This document shows, in pieces, positions 1 through 8,453 of a stretch of DNA of 64,000 bases (its first letter is position 1; the number at the start of each line of letters is the position of its first letter). The stretch is from Candidatus Thiodiazotropha sp. (ex Codakia rugifera) (GTDB lineage: Bacteria; Pseudomonadota; Gammaproteobacteria; Chromatiales; Chromatiaceae), in contig JAHXHN010000001.1 of assembly GCA_025656675.1 (NCBI GenBank), positions 959,501 to 1,023,500 on the forward strand. Reading direction: 5' to 3'. Position numbers and translations under genes: made by a program. The notes beneath the pieces were generated by a model that was not told where the DNA came from, did not search any database, and saw only the letters and a list, made by a program, of their open reading frames with translations.

Positions 1-2
1 CA

Positions 3-206
3 GGCGATAAAAATTTAGCGCCCTACCATATTCTCACCCGGGATCTTACCTTGCAGTTCAAAGATTCATTCGCTTCTACCGAGCAACCGGTTCGAATTGA
101 AAGTGGCAGTCAGTGGATTACTGCAGTGGGTATGAGGGCCTGGTTAAAACAGCCTATGCGTCTAAATCTGCTGCATCAGGTGCGTGGGTACTATGATTTT
201 AATTAG
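3..206 (+). CDS. lptC: LptC, C-terminal part (cut by window start)
   Basis: An open frame runs from the window edge to a TAG at 204-206 and gives about 67 residues ending in [10 protein letters not shown]. The pattern of a beta-rich stretch with PVRIESGSQWITAVGM followed by a terminal VRG-Y motif is that of the LptC periplasmic domain. LptC is the bitopic inner-membrane protein that passes lipopolysaccharide from the LptBFG transporter to LptA. The membrane anchor would lie upstream of the window. The frame overlaps the beginning of lptA, the usual arrangement of lptC-lptA-lptB. The call rests on this tail and on the neighbours. Confidence 0.85.
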   Translation, partial: GDKNLAPYHILTRDLTLQFKDSFASTEQPVRIESGSQWITAVGMRAWLKQPMRLNLLHQVRGYYDFN

Positions 207-708
207 AAATACAATTGGATTGGTTTTTCCATTATTACTCTATTTGGGGTCCTGCCAGGTATTTGCGCTAAGCAGTGACAGTGATCAACCCATGCACTTG
301 GAAGCTGATAGCTTATCTGTCGATGAGGCTACGGGCGTGATTCTCTACGAAGGGAATGTGGAGATATCTCAGGGCAGCCTGAAATTATGGGCCGATCGCC
401 TGTGGGTTTTTCGCCGTCAAGGCAAGACTGAAAAGCTGGTCAGTGAAGGAACGCCGACCCATTTCCGTCAATTGATGGATGATAGGGAAGAAGAGGTTCG
501 CGGCGAAGCCCTGAGGATGGAGCTGTATGTCGATCGTGATGAACTGTTGTTGATCGACGAAGCCTTGCTCGAGCAAGGGAGCAACCAGTTCAGGAACGAC
601 CGCATAATCTACAATCGCACCAAAGCAATGGTCAAGGCGGGTACCAGTGCTCAAGGCAAGCAGCGCGTGCAGGTTGTGATTGAGCCCAATCAGAAACCGG
701 CTCCATGA
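193..708 (+). CDS. lptA: LptA, periplasmic LPS-binding bridge protein
   Basis: Encodes a 171-residue periplasmic protein that carries LPS from LptC to the outer-membrane LptDE complex. The N-terminus [20 protein letters not shown]... is a signal peptide ending near VFA; the mature part begins with [15 protein letters not shown], the typical OstA/LptA opening, followed by a beta-jellyroll pattern ([22 protein letters not shown]). I chose ATG 193 rather than GTG 184 because it gives a compact signal peptide; it lies inside the end of lptC. The C-terminus overlaps the lptB start by four bases (ATGA), suggesting translational coupling. Length is close to that of E. coli LptA (185). Confidence 0.9.
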   Translation: MILIRNTIGLVFPLLLYLGSCQVFALSSDSDQPMHLEADSLSVDEATGVILYEGNVEISQGSLKLWADRLWVFRRQGKTEKLVSEGTPTHFRQLMDDREEEVRGEALRMELYVDRDELLLIDEALLEQGSNQFRNDRIIYNRTKAMVKAGTSAQGKQRVQVVIEPNQKPAP

Positions 709-1430
709 GTCAGTTACGGGTCGAGGGGCTACAAAAGCAGTACCGTAAGCGGAAGGTGGTGGACGGTGTCTCGCTTGTGGTCAACAGTGGCGAGGTGGTT
801 GGGTTGTTGGGACCGAACGGTGCCGGGAAGACAACCAGCTTTTATATGATCGTGGGATTGATCCAGGCGGATAAGGGTGAGATTTTTCTCGACGGGGAAG
901 CATTGACAGACCTGGCAATGCATAAGCGGGCCCGTATCGGAATCGGTTATCTCGCTCAGGAGCCATCGATTTTTCGCCGACTGAGTGTTGAGCAGAACAT
1001 TCTGGCGATTTTGGAGACACGCGCAGACCTGAGTGAGAGTGGACGTCGTGAGCGGTGTGATCAGCTTTTAGCTGAGTTCGGCATCGATCACTTACGGGAA
1101 AGCCAGGCGATGAGCCTCTCCGGCGGTGAACGCAGACGACTGGAGATTGCCCGTGCACTCTCGATCCAGCCCCGCTTTGTACTGCTGGATGAGCCATTTG
1201 CTGGAGTTGACCCAATTGCCGTGATAGATATCAAGAAAATTATTCAGCATCTCAAAGGTTTAAAAATAGGCGTTCTGATTACGGACCATAATGTCCGGGA
1301 GACCCTCGATATCTGTGATCGGGCCTATATCATCAATAGTGGCGAGGTTTTGGCTGAAGGCACTACCAGCGAAATTCTGCAAAACAGCGAGGTTCGTAGC
1401 GTATACCTTGGTGAAGACTTTTCAATGTAA
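705..1430 (+). CDS. lptB: LptB, ATPase of the LPS export ABC transporter
   Basis: A 241-residue cytoplasmic ABC ATPase that powers LPS extraction from the inner membrane with LptF and LptG. Visible motifs are Walker [10 protein letters not shown] (residues 36-44), the Q-loop region [10 protein letters not shown], the ABC signature [15 protein letters not shown], Walker [14 protein letters not shown] and the H-loop in [11 protein letters not shown]. The FAGVDP and DHNVRETL wording is characteristic of LptB among ABC ATPases. The start overlaps the lptA stop. rpoN follows after a 185-base gap, an order common in proteobacteria. Confidence 0.95.
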   Translation: MSQLRVEGLQKQYRKRKVVDGVSLVVNSGEVVGLLGPNGAGKTTSFYMIVGLIQADKGEIFLDGEALTDLAMHKRARIGIGYLAQEPSIFRRLSVEQNILAILETRADLSESGRRERCDQLLAEFGIDHLRESQAMSLSGGERRRLEIARALSIQPRFVLLDEPFAGVDPIAVIDIKKIIQHLKGLKIGVLITDHNVRETLDICDRAYIINSGEVLAEGTTSEILQNSEVRSVYLGEDFSM

Positions 1431-1615
1431 ATTATTAATGGTTGCTAACCCCATTGAAATATAATGGATTCTTGGAAAGATACTGAGTCTGGGTGGGAAT
1501 GAAATGTGCTAAAAAACGGTCTCTCGACAAGAAATTTTTACCTCGGGCCTTTTTTTTAGCTAGAATGAAGTTAAAGACATACAAATAACATACCAGGTCT
1601 AAAGATATCTCTGCG

Positions 1616-3103
1616 ATGAAGCAGGCGCTGCAACTCCGACTCGGACAACATCTCACAATGACACCACAGCTGCAGCAGGCTATACGCCTGTTACAGCTTT
1701 CGGCGCTCGACCTCAGTCAGGAGGTACAAGAGGTGTTGGAAACCAACCCCATGCTGGAGGGGGAGGATGACTATGGGCATAATGGCGCTGGACCCGATGG
1801 TGAGTCTCAAGAGACCGCATTGGCACAACAATCGGCCAAGGATGATGCAAAGACCAACGATATCAACAATGAACGTGAGATCCAGACGGATACCCCACAA
1901 GTCACAGAGGATTTGCCGGTAGACAGTGAATGGACCGATGTCTACGAGAGCTATTTACCCAGTACGGGGGGTGGTGGAGAAGCGGCTGACAGTGATTTTC
2001 TGGTGCAGAGCAGTAGCGCAGCCACCCTGCATGATCACTTGATCTGGCAGATGAATCTTACGCCATTTTCCCCGCAGGATATCATTATTGCCACTCATCT
2101 CATTGATAGTATCAATGAAGACGGTTATTACACGGGTGATTTAGACGAGGTCCTCCATTCACTGGATGACGAAGAGGCGACGCCCGAAGAGATCCAAGCT
2201 GTATTACACCGGATTCAGGCCTTTGATCCTCCGGGTGTGGGGGCCCAGGGACCACAGGACTGTCTGCTCATACAGCTACGTCAACTACCGGACACGACAC
2301 CCTGCCTGGCGCAGGCAATCAAGCTCTGCAGGGATCATTTCAATCTTCTGACCACGCAAGATCAGAATCAGATCATGCGTCGCATGAAGATTGACAAGCA
2401 GGTACTTACAGCTGTCATGCAACTGATTCGTACACTCAACCCTCATCCAGGAACGCTGATTGCCAGCAGCGAACCGGAATATGTTGTGCCTGATGTATTC
2501 GTTTCCAAGCGCAATGGTCGCTGGGTGGTGGAGCTGAATGGCGAGGTGACACCCAAGCTGCGGGTCAACAATGATTATGCAAGTCTGATAAGACGAGCGG
2601 ATCAGAGTGAAGATAATACGTTTCTGAAGAACCATCTGCAGGAGGCGCGCTGGTTCATTAAAAGTTTGATGAGCAGAAACGAGACTATTCTACGTGTGGC
2701 GAGTAAAATCGTAGAGTATCAACGTGGTTTTTTTGAACATGGAGAGGAGGCAATGAAACCCCTGGTGTTGAGGGATATTGCCGAGGCACTGGAGATGCAT
2801 GAGTCGACCATCTCCCGTGTTACAACACAAAAGTACATGCATACGCCACGGGGTACATTGGAGTTTAAGTTTTTCTTTTCCAGTCATGTCAGTACCAGTG
2901 CCGGTGGTGAGTGTTCATCCACGGCAATCCGTGCATTGATTAAAAAACTGATCGCCGCTGAGTTGCCCGCAAAGCCGCTTAGTGACAATAAAATTGCCGC
3001 CATACTGTCCGATCAGGGCATCGAGGTAGCCCGCAGGACAGTGGCAAAGTACCGTGAGTCGATGAGCATTCCGCCATCGAACGAACGTAAACGTCTGATG
3101 TAA
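1616..3103 (+). CDS. rpoN: RNA polymerase sigma-54 factor
   Basis: Sigma-54, 495 residues, directs RNA polymerase to -24/-12 promoters that need AAA+ activators. The N-terminal glutamine-rich region I (LRLGQHLTMTPQLQQAIRLLQ) contacts activators; an acidic region II spans about residues 45-125; the core-binding and helix-turn-helix regions follow (ALEMHESTISRVTTQKYMHT); the C-terminal RpoN box ARRTVAKYRESMSIP is intact. Length is typical. It heads the block rpoN-hpf-ptsN-hprK-rapZ-PTS, where the phosphotransferase proteins are usually thought to tune nitrogen and carbon regulation. No frameshift is seen. Confidence 0.97.
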   Translation: MKQALQLRLGQHLTMTPQLQQAIRLLQLSALDLSQEVQEVLETNPMLEGEDDYGHNGAGPDGESQETALAQQSAKDDAKTNDINNEREIQTDTPQVTEDLPVDSEWTDVYESYLPSTGGGGEAADSDFLVQSSSAATLHDHLIWQMNLTPFSPQDIIIATHLIDSINEDGYYTGDLDEVLHSLDDEEATPEEIQAVLHRIQAFDPPGVGAQGPQDCLLIQLRQLPDTTPCLAQAIKLCRDHFNLLTTQDQNQIMRRMKIDKQVLTAVMQLIRTLNPHPGTLIASSEPEYVVPDVFVSKRNGRWVVELNGEVTPKLRVNNDYASLIRRADQSEDNTFLKNHLQEARWFIKSLMSRNETILRVASKIVEYQRGFFEHGEEAMKPLVLRDIAEALEMHESTISRVTTQKYMHTPRGTLEFKFFFSSHVSTSAGGECSSTAIRALIKKLIAAELPAKPLSDNKIAAILSDQGIEVARRTVAKYRESMSIPPSNERKRLM

Positions 3104-3279
3104 ATAGAGAGTGACAATTCAGGTCTATTCGTTGTCAACCATCGAACCACTTGCGGATGCTGCGACGCACAAGGCAAATGTGGATTTTGTGGGCAACATG
3201 CACTGGATGCATTAGATCTGTACCGTTTTCTGATGTCAGGCAGGGTGATGAGTAACTTCATCTAAGATAGGAGAAAATT

Positions 3280-3603
3280 ATGCAAATAAGCGTGACCGGT
3301 CATCATGTGGACGTAACAGATGCCTTGAAGAGCTATGTTGATAGTAAGTTCGAGCGCCTCGAGCGCCACTTCGATAACGTAATCAACGTACACGTTATCT
3401 TGAGTGTGGAGAAAATGAGGCAAAAGGCAGAAGCCACAATGCAAGTGAACGGTGCGAGTGTTTTCGCAGATTCAGTACAGGAAGATATGTATGCAGCCAT
3501 CGATGTGCTTACTGATAGGCTGGACAGACAAGTGCTCAAACACAAGGAGAAGATGCAAAGTCACCGCGCCGGTAGCGGTGTGAAGTACGCAGCAACTGAG
3601 TAA
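3280..3603 (+). CDS. hpf: Ribosome hibernation promoting factor (short form)
   Basis: A 107-residue protein of the HPF/YfiA family, which binds the 30S subunit in stationary phase and promotes inactive ribosome dimers. The start MQISVTGHHVDVTDALKSYVDSKFERLERHF and the later VFADSVQEDMYAAIDVLTDRLDRQ match the family closely. There is no long C-terminal dimerisation domain, so it is the short gammaproteobacterial form. AGGAG (3270-3274) precedes the ATG. It lies between rpoN and ptsN, the standard place. Confidence 0.95.
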   Translation: MQISVTGHHVDVTDALKSYVDSKFERLERHFDNVINVHVILSVEKMRQKAEATMQVNGASVFADSVQEDMYAAIDVLTDRLDRQVLKHKEKMQSHRAGSGVKYAATE

Positions 3604-3632
3604 TACTGGCTGAATGAATTGGTGAGGTCTCC

Positions 3633-4100
3633 ATGTTTCCAGACGGATATCTACAAGAGGAACGGATCGGCTGCAGCGTGGAGGCGGCCAGTAAGAAACG
3701 CGTATTGGAGCAGCTCGGCCAACGACTGGCCGAGTCTGCTCCCGGTCTCAACCAGGATCTGGTTTTCGATGCGCTCCTGGAGCGTGAACGACTTGGTAGT
3801 ACAGGCCTGGGCAAGGGAATTGCCTTACCGCATGCGCGCATGTCACAAATCTCTCAAGCGGTGTCAGCTTTTGTTCAGCTCCCCGAGGGAATCGATTTTG
3901 ATGCTATTGACAATCAGCCGGTAGATCTTGCCTTTGCCATGCTGGTACCTGAGGATGCTACGGATGAGCATTTACAGTTACTGGCTAAATTGGCCCAGAT
4001 GTTCGATGACAAAGGCTTCTGCACGGCACTACGGGAGGCAAAAACAGCGAATGAGCTTTTTCTACTGATTCAACAGCGGGAAGCTGTGATATCAGCTTAA
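3633..4100 (+). CDS. ptsN: PTS EIIA-Ntr regulatory protein
   Basis: A 155-residue EIIA of the fructose/nitrogen class. It accepts phosphate from HPr (or NPr) and signals to regulators rather than carrying sugar. The phosphorylated histidine is His67 in GIALPHARM, in the normal context LGSTGLGKGIALPH. Its stop codon shares one base with the start of hprK (TAATG), so the two are probably translationally coupled. No EIIB/EIIC sugar permease is encoded nearby, which fits a purely regulatory PTS. Confidence 0.93.
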   Translation: MFPDGYLQEERIGCSVEAASKKRVLEQLGQRLAESAPGLNQDLVFDALLERERLGSTGLGKGIALPHARMSQISQAVSAFVQLPEGIDFDAIDNQPVDLAFAMLVPEDATDEHLQLLAKLAQMFDDKGFCTALREAKTANELFLLIQQREAVISA

Positions 4101-5038
4101 TGAAGCCCACTTATACCATTCGGGATCTCTACGAGGAGCTTGCGACAGAGCTTTCTCTGAATTGGAATGGCGAGGGGGGCGATGCAGGCATCATCCTGGA
4201 TGTAGAGTTGCAGGGGGGTATGCAGCCTGCAGGGCCACTCAACTTGATCCGTCCCAATCAGATTCAGGTCATTGGGCCACCGGAGCGGGATCATCTGTTG
4301 AATGAGGAAGATGATGTCTATCATGACTATCTACAGGTGCTATTCAGCGCCTCGCCAGCCGCTCTCATATTCACTGATGGGCTGAAGCCCTTACAGGATT
4401 GCCAGGAACAGGCCCTGGAAAAAAATGTTGCGCTTTTCTATACACCACAACCTGACAATCAGATCATACACCGTCTGTTGGAGCGCTTCAGCCAGCCGAT
4501 GGGGGAAAAGCTGCTGGTGCATGGGGTCTATATGGAAGTACTCGGCAAGGGCGTGTTGCTCAGCGGTGATCCTGCAATAGGTAAAAGCGAGCTTGCTTTG
4601 GCCCTGATCTCCCGTGGTCACTGTTTAATTGCCGATGATGCTACAGAGCTGTACAAGACAGGTAGTAATACCTTAAGTGGCCGCTGCCCGAATGTATTGC
4701 AAGACTTTTTGGAAGTGCGTGGACTGGGTCTTATCAATATCCGTGCGATGTTCGGTAACAGTGCCATCAAGCCCAATAAACAGCTACACTTAATCATCGA
4801 TCTGTTGCACTTTGACGATAAAAAATTACATAACATGGACCGTCTTGAAGGTTGCCATTCAACACGTACCCTAATTGGGGTCGAGATTCCACAGACCAGT
4901 CTACCCGTTGCTGCAGGTAGAAATCTGGCGATCCTTGTCGAAACCGCTGTACGGCAACATATGCTGATGCTAGATGGTTATAACGCAACCCAGGACTTTA
5001 CGGATCGTCAGCAGATCTATATCGATCAGGAACAATAA
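4100..5038 (+). CDS. hprK: HPr kinase/phosphorylase
   Basis: A 312-residue enzyme that phosphorylates and dephosphorylates HPr on a serine, controlling how HPr is used. The C-terminal catalytic half holds the P-loop GDPAIGKS, the ADD acidic motif (LIADDATELY) and the HprK signature region LEVRGLGLINIRAMFG, followed by PVAAGRNLAILVE. The P-loop reads GDPAIGKS where Gram-positive enzymes have a GxSGxGKS form, a proteobacterial variation. The N-terminal domain (about 1-125) is less conserved, as usual. The target serine is present in the HPr encoded at 6319. Confidence 0.92.
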   Translation: MKPTYTIRDLYEELATELSLNWNGEGGDAGIILDVELQGGMQPAGPLNLIRPNQIQVIGPPERDHLLNEEDDVYHDYLQVLFSASPAALIFTDGLKPLQDCQEQALEKNVALFYTPQPDNQIIHRLLERFSQPMGEKLLVHGVYMEVLGKGVLLSGDPAIGKSELALALISRGHCLIADDATELYKTGSNTLSGRCPNVLQDFLEVRGLGLINIRAMFGNSAIKPNKQLHLIIDLLHFDDKKLHNMDRLEGCHSTRTLIGVEIPQTSLPVAAGRNLAILVETAVRQHMLMLDGYNATQDFTDRQQIYIDQEQ

Positions 5039-5044
5039 AATACT

Positions 5045-5911
5045 ATGGCTGAGGGGATAAAACTGCAAATTGTCAGTGGCCTGTCTGGTTCTGGCAAGAC
5101 GATAGCCCTGCATACCCTGGAGGATATGGGCTACTACTGTATTGATAATCTGCCGGTCTCATTATTGGATTCAGTCGCTGATCATTTGATGGGTGACCCG
5201 GAAGAGATTTTCTGCAAGACAGCCGTTGGGATTGATGCGCGTAGCCAGCCCAACCAGATCTCACATTTGCCAAGCATGGTGGAGAATATTCGTCAGCGGG
5301 GTCTCAGTTGCAATATGCTGTTCCTGGATGCCCAAGCCGATACGCTGATCAAGCGCTTCAGCGAGACCCGGCGGAAGCATCCACTGACAAATGACCAGCG
5401 TTCCCTTGCTGAAGCCATCCTGCATGAACGGGAGCTGCTTGAACCGCTAAACAAAGCGGCCGATCTTCAGCTCGATACCACCCATACCAACCTGCATGAA
5501 TTACGCGACCTGGTGCGACACCGTATCGGTGGTGAAAGCGACCAGGTTTCGATTTTGTTTGAATCATTTGGTTTTAAGCATGGGCTGCCTCGTGATGTAG
5601 ACTTTGTCTTCGATGCCCGTTGTTTGCCGAATCCCTACTGGCAGGTAGATCTTCGTCCCTATAACGGGTTGGAGAAACCGATCGTGGACTTTCTCTCATC
5701 GCTCGATGAGGTGACCAGAATGCAATCGGACCTAATAAACTTTTTAACCAGTTGGATACCGGTATTTGAGAAAGATGGTCGCAGTTATCTTACTATCGCC
5801 GTGGGTTGTACGGGAGGTCAGCATCGCTCTGTCTTTTTGGTGGATAGGCTCGCAAAACACTTTGCCAAAGCAGGTTTCCATGTCATGAGTCGCCATCGGG
5901 AATTGGCATGA
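5045..5911 (+). CDS. rapZ: RapZ-type RNase adapter / nucleotide-binding protein
   Basis: A 288-residue P-loop protein of the RapZ (YvcJ) family. In E. coli RapZ guides RNase E to the small RNA GlmZ and so controls glucosamine-6-phosphate synthesis, which supplies cell wall and LPS precursors. Walker A GLSGSGKT is at residues 13-20, followed by TLEDMGYYCIDNLP; the C-terminal RNA-binding part has the conserved VGCTGGQHRSVFLVDRLA. It starts six bases after hprK, and its stop overlaps the EIIA start. Whether a GlmZ-like RNA exists here cannot be seen in this window. Confidence 0.94.
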   Translation: MAEGIKLQIVSGLSGSGKTIALHTLEDMGYYCIDNLPVSLLDSVADHLMGDPEEIFCKTAVGIDARSQPNQISHLPSMVENIRQRGLSCNMLFLDAQADTLIKRFSETRRKHPLTNDQRSLAEAILHERELLEPLNKAADLQLDTTHTNLHELRDLVRHRIGGESDQVSILFESFGFKHGLPRDVDFVFDARCLPNPYWQVDLRPYNGLEKPIVDFLSSLDEVTRMQSDLINFLTSWIPVFEKDGRSYLTIAVGCTGGQHRSVFLVDRLAKHFAKAGFHVMSRHRELA

Positions 5912-6309
5912 CTATCGGTCTGCTACTTGTAACCCATAGCAGAATTGGGGAAGCACTGTTCGAGACGGCGCGTAAAATGCTTGAAGGTCCTCCACCATCT
6001 GTTGAGACCTTACCCGTCAGTACCGATTGTAATCCGGATAGACTGTTAGAAGAGGCCAGAACAATTGTAACTCGGCTCGATCAAGGTAACGGTGTGCTGG
6101 TGCTTACAGATATGTACGGATCCACGCCGAGTAATATTGCCTCCGGTTTGGCAGAGAATGGTCGGGTCAATGTGATTTCAGGGGTTAATCTTCCGATGCT
6201 TATTCGTACGCTCAACTACCAGACCCTTGATTTGGTATCCCTGACTGAAAAGGCGGTCAGTGGTGGTAAAGAGGGTATTCTCTGTTATGAAAACCCAAAC
6301 AAGCAGTAG
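5908..6309 (+). CDS. PTS EIIA, mannose (PTS-EIIA-Man) family
   Basis: A 133-residue protein of the mannose-class EIIA fold. The phosphorylatable histidine is His10 in LLLVTHSRIGEAL, and the conserved LVLTDMYGSTPSNIA motif is present. No mannose-type IIB, IIC or IID follows, so it probably serves as a phosphate acceptor with a regulatory role. The start ATG overlaps the rapZ stop (ATGA). Confidence 0.9.
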   Translation: MTIGLLLVTHSRIGEALFETARKMLEGPPPSVETLPVSTDCNPDRLLEEARTIVTRLDQGNGVLVLTDMYGSTPSNIASGLAENGRVNVISGVNLPMLIRTLNYQTLDLVSLTEKAVSGGKEGILCYENPNKQ

Positions 6310-6318
6310 CTATTGAAA

Positions 6319-6588
6319 ATGATGGATGAAGAGGTAGAAATAATCAATAAACTGGGTCTGCATGCCCGCGCTGCGGCAAAGCTGGTGAGCTGTGCCAATA
6401 GCTTCTCCAGTGATGTCTATTTGCATCGAAACGGTCAGCGAGTGAATGGTAAAAGTATCATGGGTGTGATGATGCTGGCAGCAAATCAAGGTTCCATCCT
6501 GAAACTCGAAATCAATGGCAGTGATGAGCAGGAGGCCATGCAGGCACTGACCTCACTCATCAGTGAACGATTCGGAGAAGAGCAATGA
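6319..6588 (+). CDS. ptsH: HPr phosphocarrier protein
   Basis: HPr shuttles phosphate from EI to the EIIA proteins. I chose ATG 6319 because it places the catalytic histidine at the canonical position 15 (NKLGLHARAA) and the regulatory serine at 46 (NGKSIMGVMMLAA), the site used by HPr kinase. A TTG at 6313 would only add two residues. The product has 89 residues, normal for the family. It lies nine bases after the mannose-type EIIA and overlaps ptsI by four bases. An intact serine next to hprK suggests the kinase is active on it. Confidence 0.94.
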   Translation: MMDEEVEIINKLGLHARAAAKLVSCANSFSSDVYLHRNGQRVNGKSIMGVMMLAANQGSILKLEINGSDEQEAMQALTSLISERFGEEQ

Positions 6589-8318
6589 CGCTCTCCTGTC
6601 AGGGGATAGGTATCAATACCTCACGTGAGGTTGCCATTGGCGAGGTCTATCTGCTGCAACAGGGTGTTCCTGAGATCACTCATCGTGAAATCGATAAGGG
6701 TTCGGTTGCGAGTGAAATAGCACGTTTCGAGAATGCACTGCACGCCACTACCAACCATCTCCGTTCGGTGCGTGAACAGATTCCTGCCAATACAGCATTG
6801 GATATCAGTGAGTTTATCGATACCCATCTGCTGATGTTGGAAGACAATGCCATCAGTCAGGCGACGATTACTCTTATCAAGGAGAACCTGTATAGCGCCG
6901 AGTGGGCATTGCAGGTACGTCGGGATGAGTTGGTCAGGGTGTTTGATGAGATGGACGACCCTTATTTACGCACCCGTAAAGACGATGTTGATCATGTCGT
7001 CGGTCACGTGCAGTTTGTCCTCGCAGGCGGTCAACCGGAACAGCAGGGAGATTTGAGTGGTCGGGTCGTGGTGGCCCGTGATCTGACGCCTGCTGAAACC
7101 ATCATGATGAAAAACCAGGGCGTGGCTGCATTCGTTACCGAATTCGGCGGTCCTCTGTCTCACACAGCAATTCTCGCACGCAGCCTGGGTATACCGGCAG
7201 TTGTCGGTATCCATCAGGCCACATCGCTGTTTCGTCATGGCGAACAACTGGTAGTGGATGGTGCACAGGGTGTGGTCCTGGCAGATCCCACGGATAGGAT
7301 ACTGGCCCACTATCGGCAACGTATTGAAACCAAGCGTCTGAGAGAGGAGGAGCTGCTACGCCACGTCGATCTGCCGGCAATGACCACCGATGGTGAGCAG
7401 ATCTTTCTGCATGCGAATATCGAGTTACCTGAAGATATCGGGATCACGCTCAACAACCGGGCCGATGGCGTTGGTCTGTTTCGCACCGAGTTTCTGTACA
7501 TGAACCGCCCGACTCTACCCACCGAGGAGGAACAGCTGGAAGCCTACCTCTCAGCTGTCCGTGGACTTGGCGGCATACCCCTCACAATTCGCACCCTCGA
7601 TCTGGGTGTGGATAAGACCACAGGGAACATCTCCGAATCGGGTTGTATGCCTGCCATCAATCCTGCTTTGGGATTACGTGCGATACGTCTTTGCCTGAAG
7701 GAGCCCGAATTGTTCGTCCCACAGCTCAGGGCCATTCTACGTGCCTCAGCCGCGGGCCCCGTCAGGTTGATGATACCGATGCTGTCCGGAATCCAGGAAT
7801 TGAAGCAGGTAATCAAGATCATCGACAGGACCAAAGATGAGCTCTCCAAAAAGGGCGTGCCTTTCGACGCTGAGATACCTATTGGCGGTATGATCGAAGT
7901 GCCTGCAGCAGCCCTTGCCGCTGAAAGTTTTGCACGCTACCTCGATTTTCTTTCAATTGGTACCAACGACCTGATTCAGTACACATTGGCAGTCGATCGT
8001 ATGGATGAAGAGGTGAATTTTCTGTTTGATCCCCTGCATCCCGCCGTACTCCATCTGATTCAGCATACCATCGATGCAGCGAATAGAGCAGGCATCCCGG
8101 TCAGTATGTGTGGTGAGATGGCGGGTGAGCCGCGTTATACACGATTGCTGATCGGCATGGGTTTACGCGAGTTGAGCATGCAGCCAAGCGCACTGCTTGA
8201 AACAAGAGAGTTGATACGTCAATCAAGCCTGACTGAACTCCAGCAACGGACCAAAACATTCTTTAAAGAGCTGGAGGAGAAGGGGGAGAGTCAGTCGTTC
8301 GATACCCTGTTTGATTGA
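6585..8318 (+). CDS. ptsI: PTS Enzyme I (phosphoenolpyruvate-protein phosphotransferase)
   Basis: A 577-residue Enzyme I which takes phosphate from phosphoenolpyruvate and gives it to HPr. The phospho-histidine is His193 in FGGPLSHTAILARSLGIPA; the PEP-binding barrel shows RTEFLYMNR, the SIGTNDLIQYTLAVDR motif and the active cysteine in SMCGEMAGE. There is no N-terminal GAF domain, so it is the ordinary EI rather than EI-Ntr. It ends the PTS operon; the next gene is convergent, where in many related genomes mgtE follows. Confidence 0.96.
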   Translation: MTLSCQGIGINTSREVAIGEVYLLQQGVPEITHREIDKGSVASEIARFENALHATTNHLRSVREQIPANTALDISEFIDTHLLMLEDNAISQATITLIKENLYSAEWALQVRRDELVRVFDEMDDPYLRTRKDDVDHVVGHVQFVLAGGQPEQQGDLSGRVVVARDLTPAETIMMKNQGVAAFVTEFGGPLSHTAILARSLGIPAVVGIHQATSLFRHGEQLVVDGAQGVVLADPTDRILAHYRQRIETKRLREEELLRHVDLPAMTTDGEQIFLHANIELPEDIGITLNNRADGVGLFRTEFLYMNRPTLPTEEEQLEAYLSAVRGLGGIPLTIRTLDLGVDKTTGNISESGCMPAINPALGLRAIRLCLKEPELFVPQLRAILRASAAGPVRLMIPMLSGIQELKQVIKIIDRTKDELSKKGVPFDAEIPIGGMIEVPAAALAAESFARYLDFLSIGTNDLIQYTLAVDRMDEEVNFLFDPLHPAVLHLIQHTIDAANRAGIPVSMCGEMAGEPRYTRLLIGMGLRELSMQPSALLETRELIRQSSLTELQQRTKTFFKELEEKGESQSFDTLFD

Positions 8319-8453
8319 GCCTTTTGATCAGGGCCTGTTTGCGATAGGTGCTATCACCAGTTTCATCCAGTCAGTCACTGAATTCTCCGGCTCCTGGCAT
8401 ATACCGGGATCACTAAGTGCAGAAACAGCGCTGCACGCCTGGACCGACCTTAG

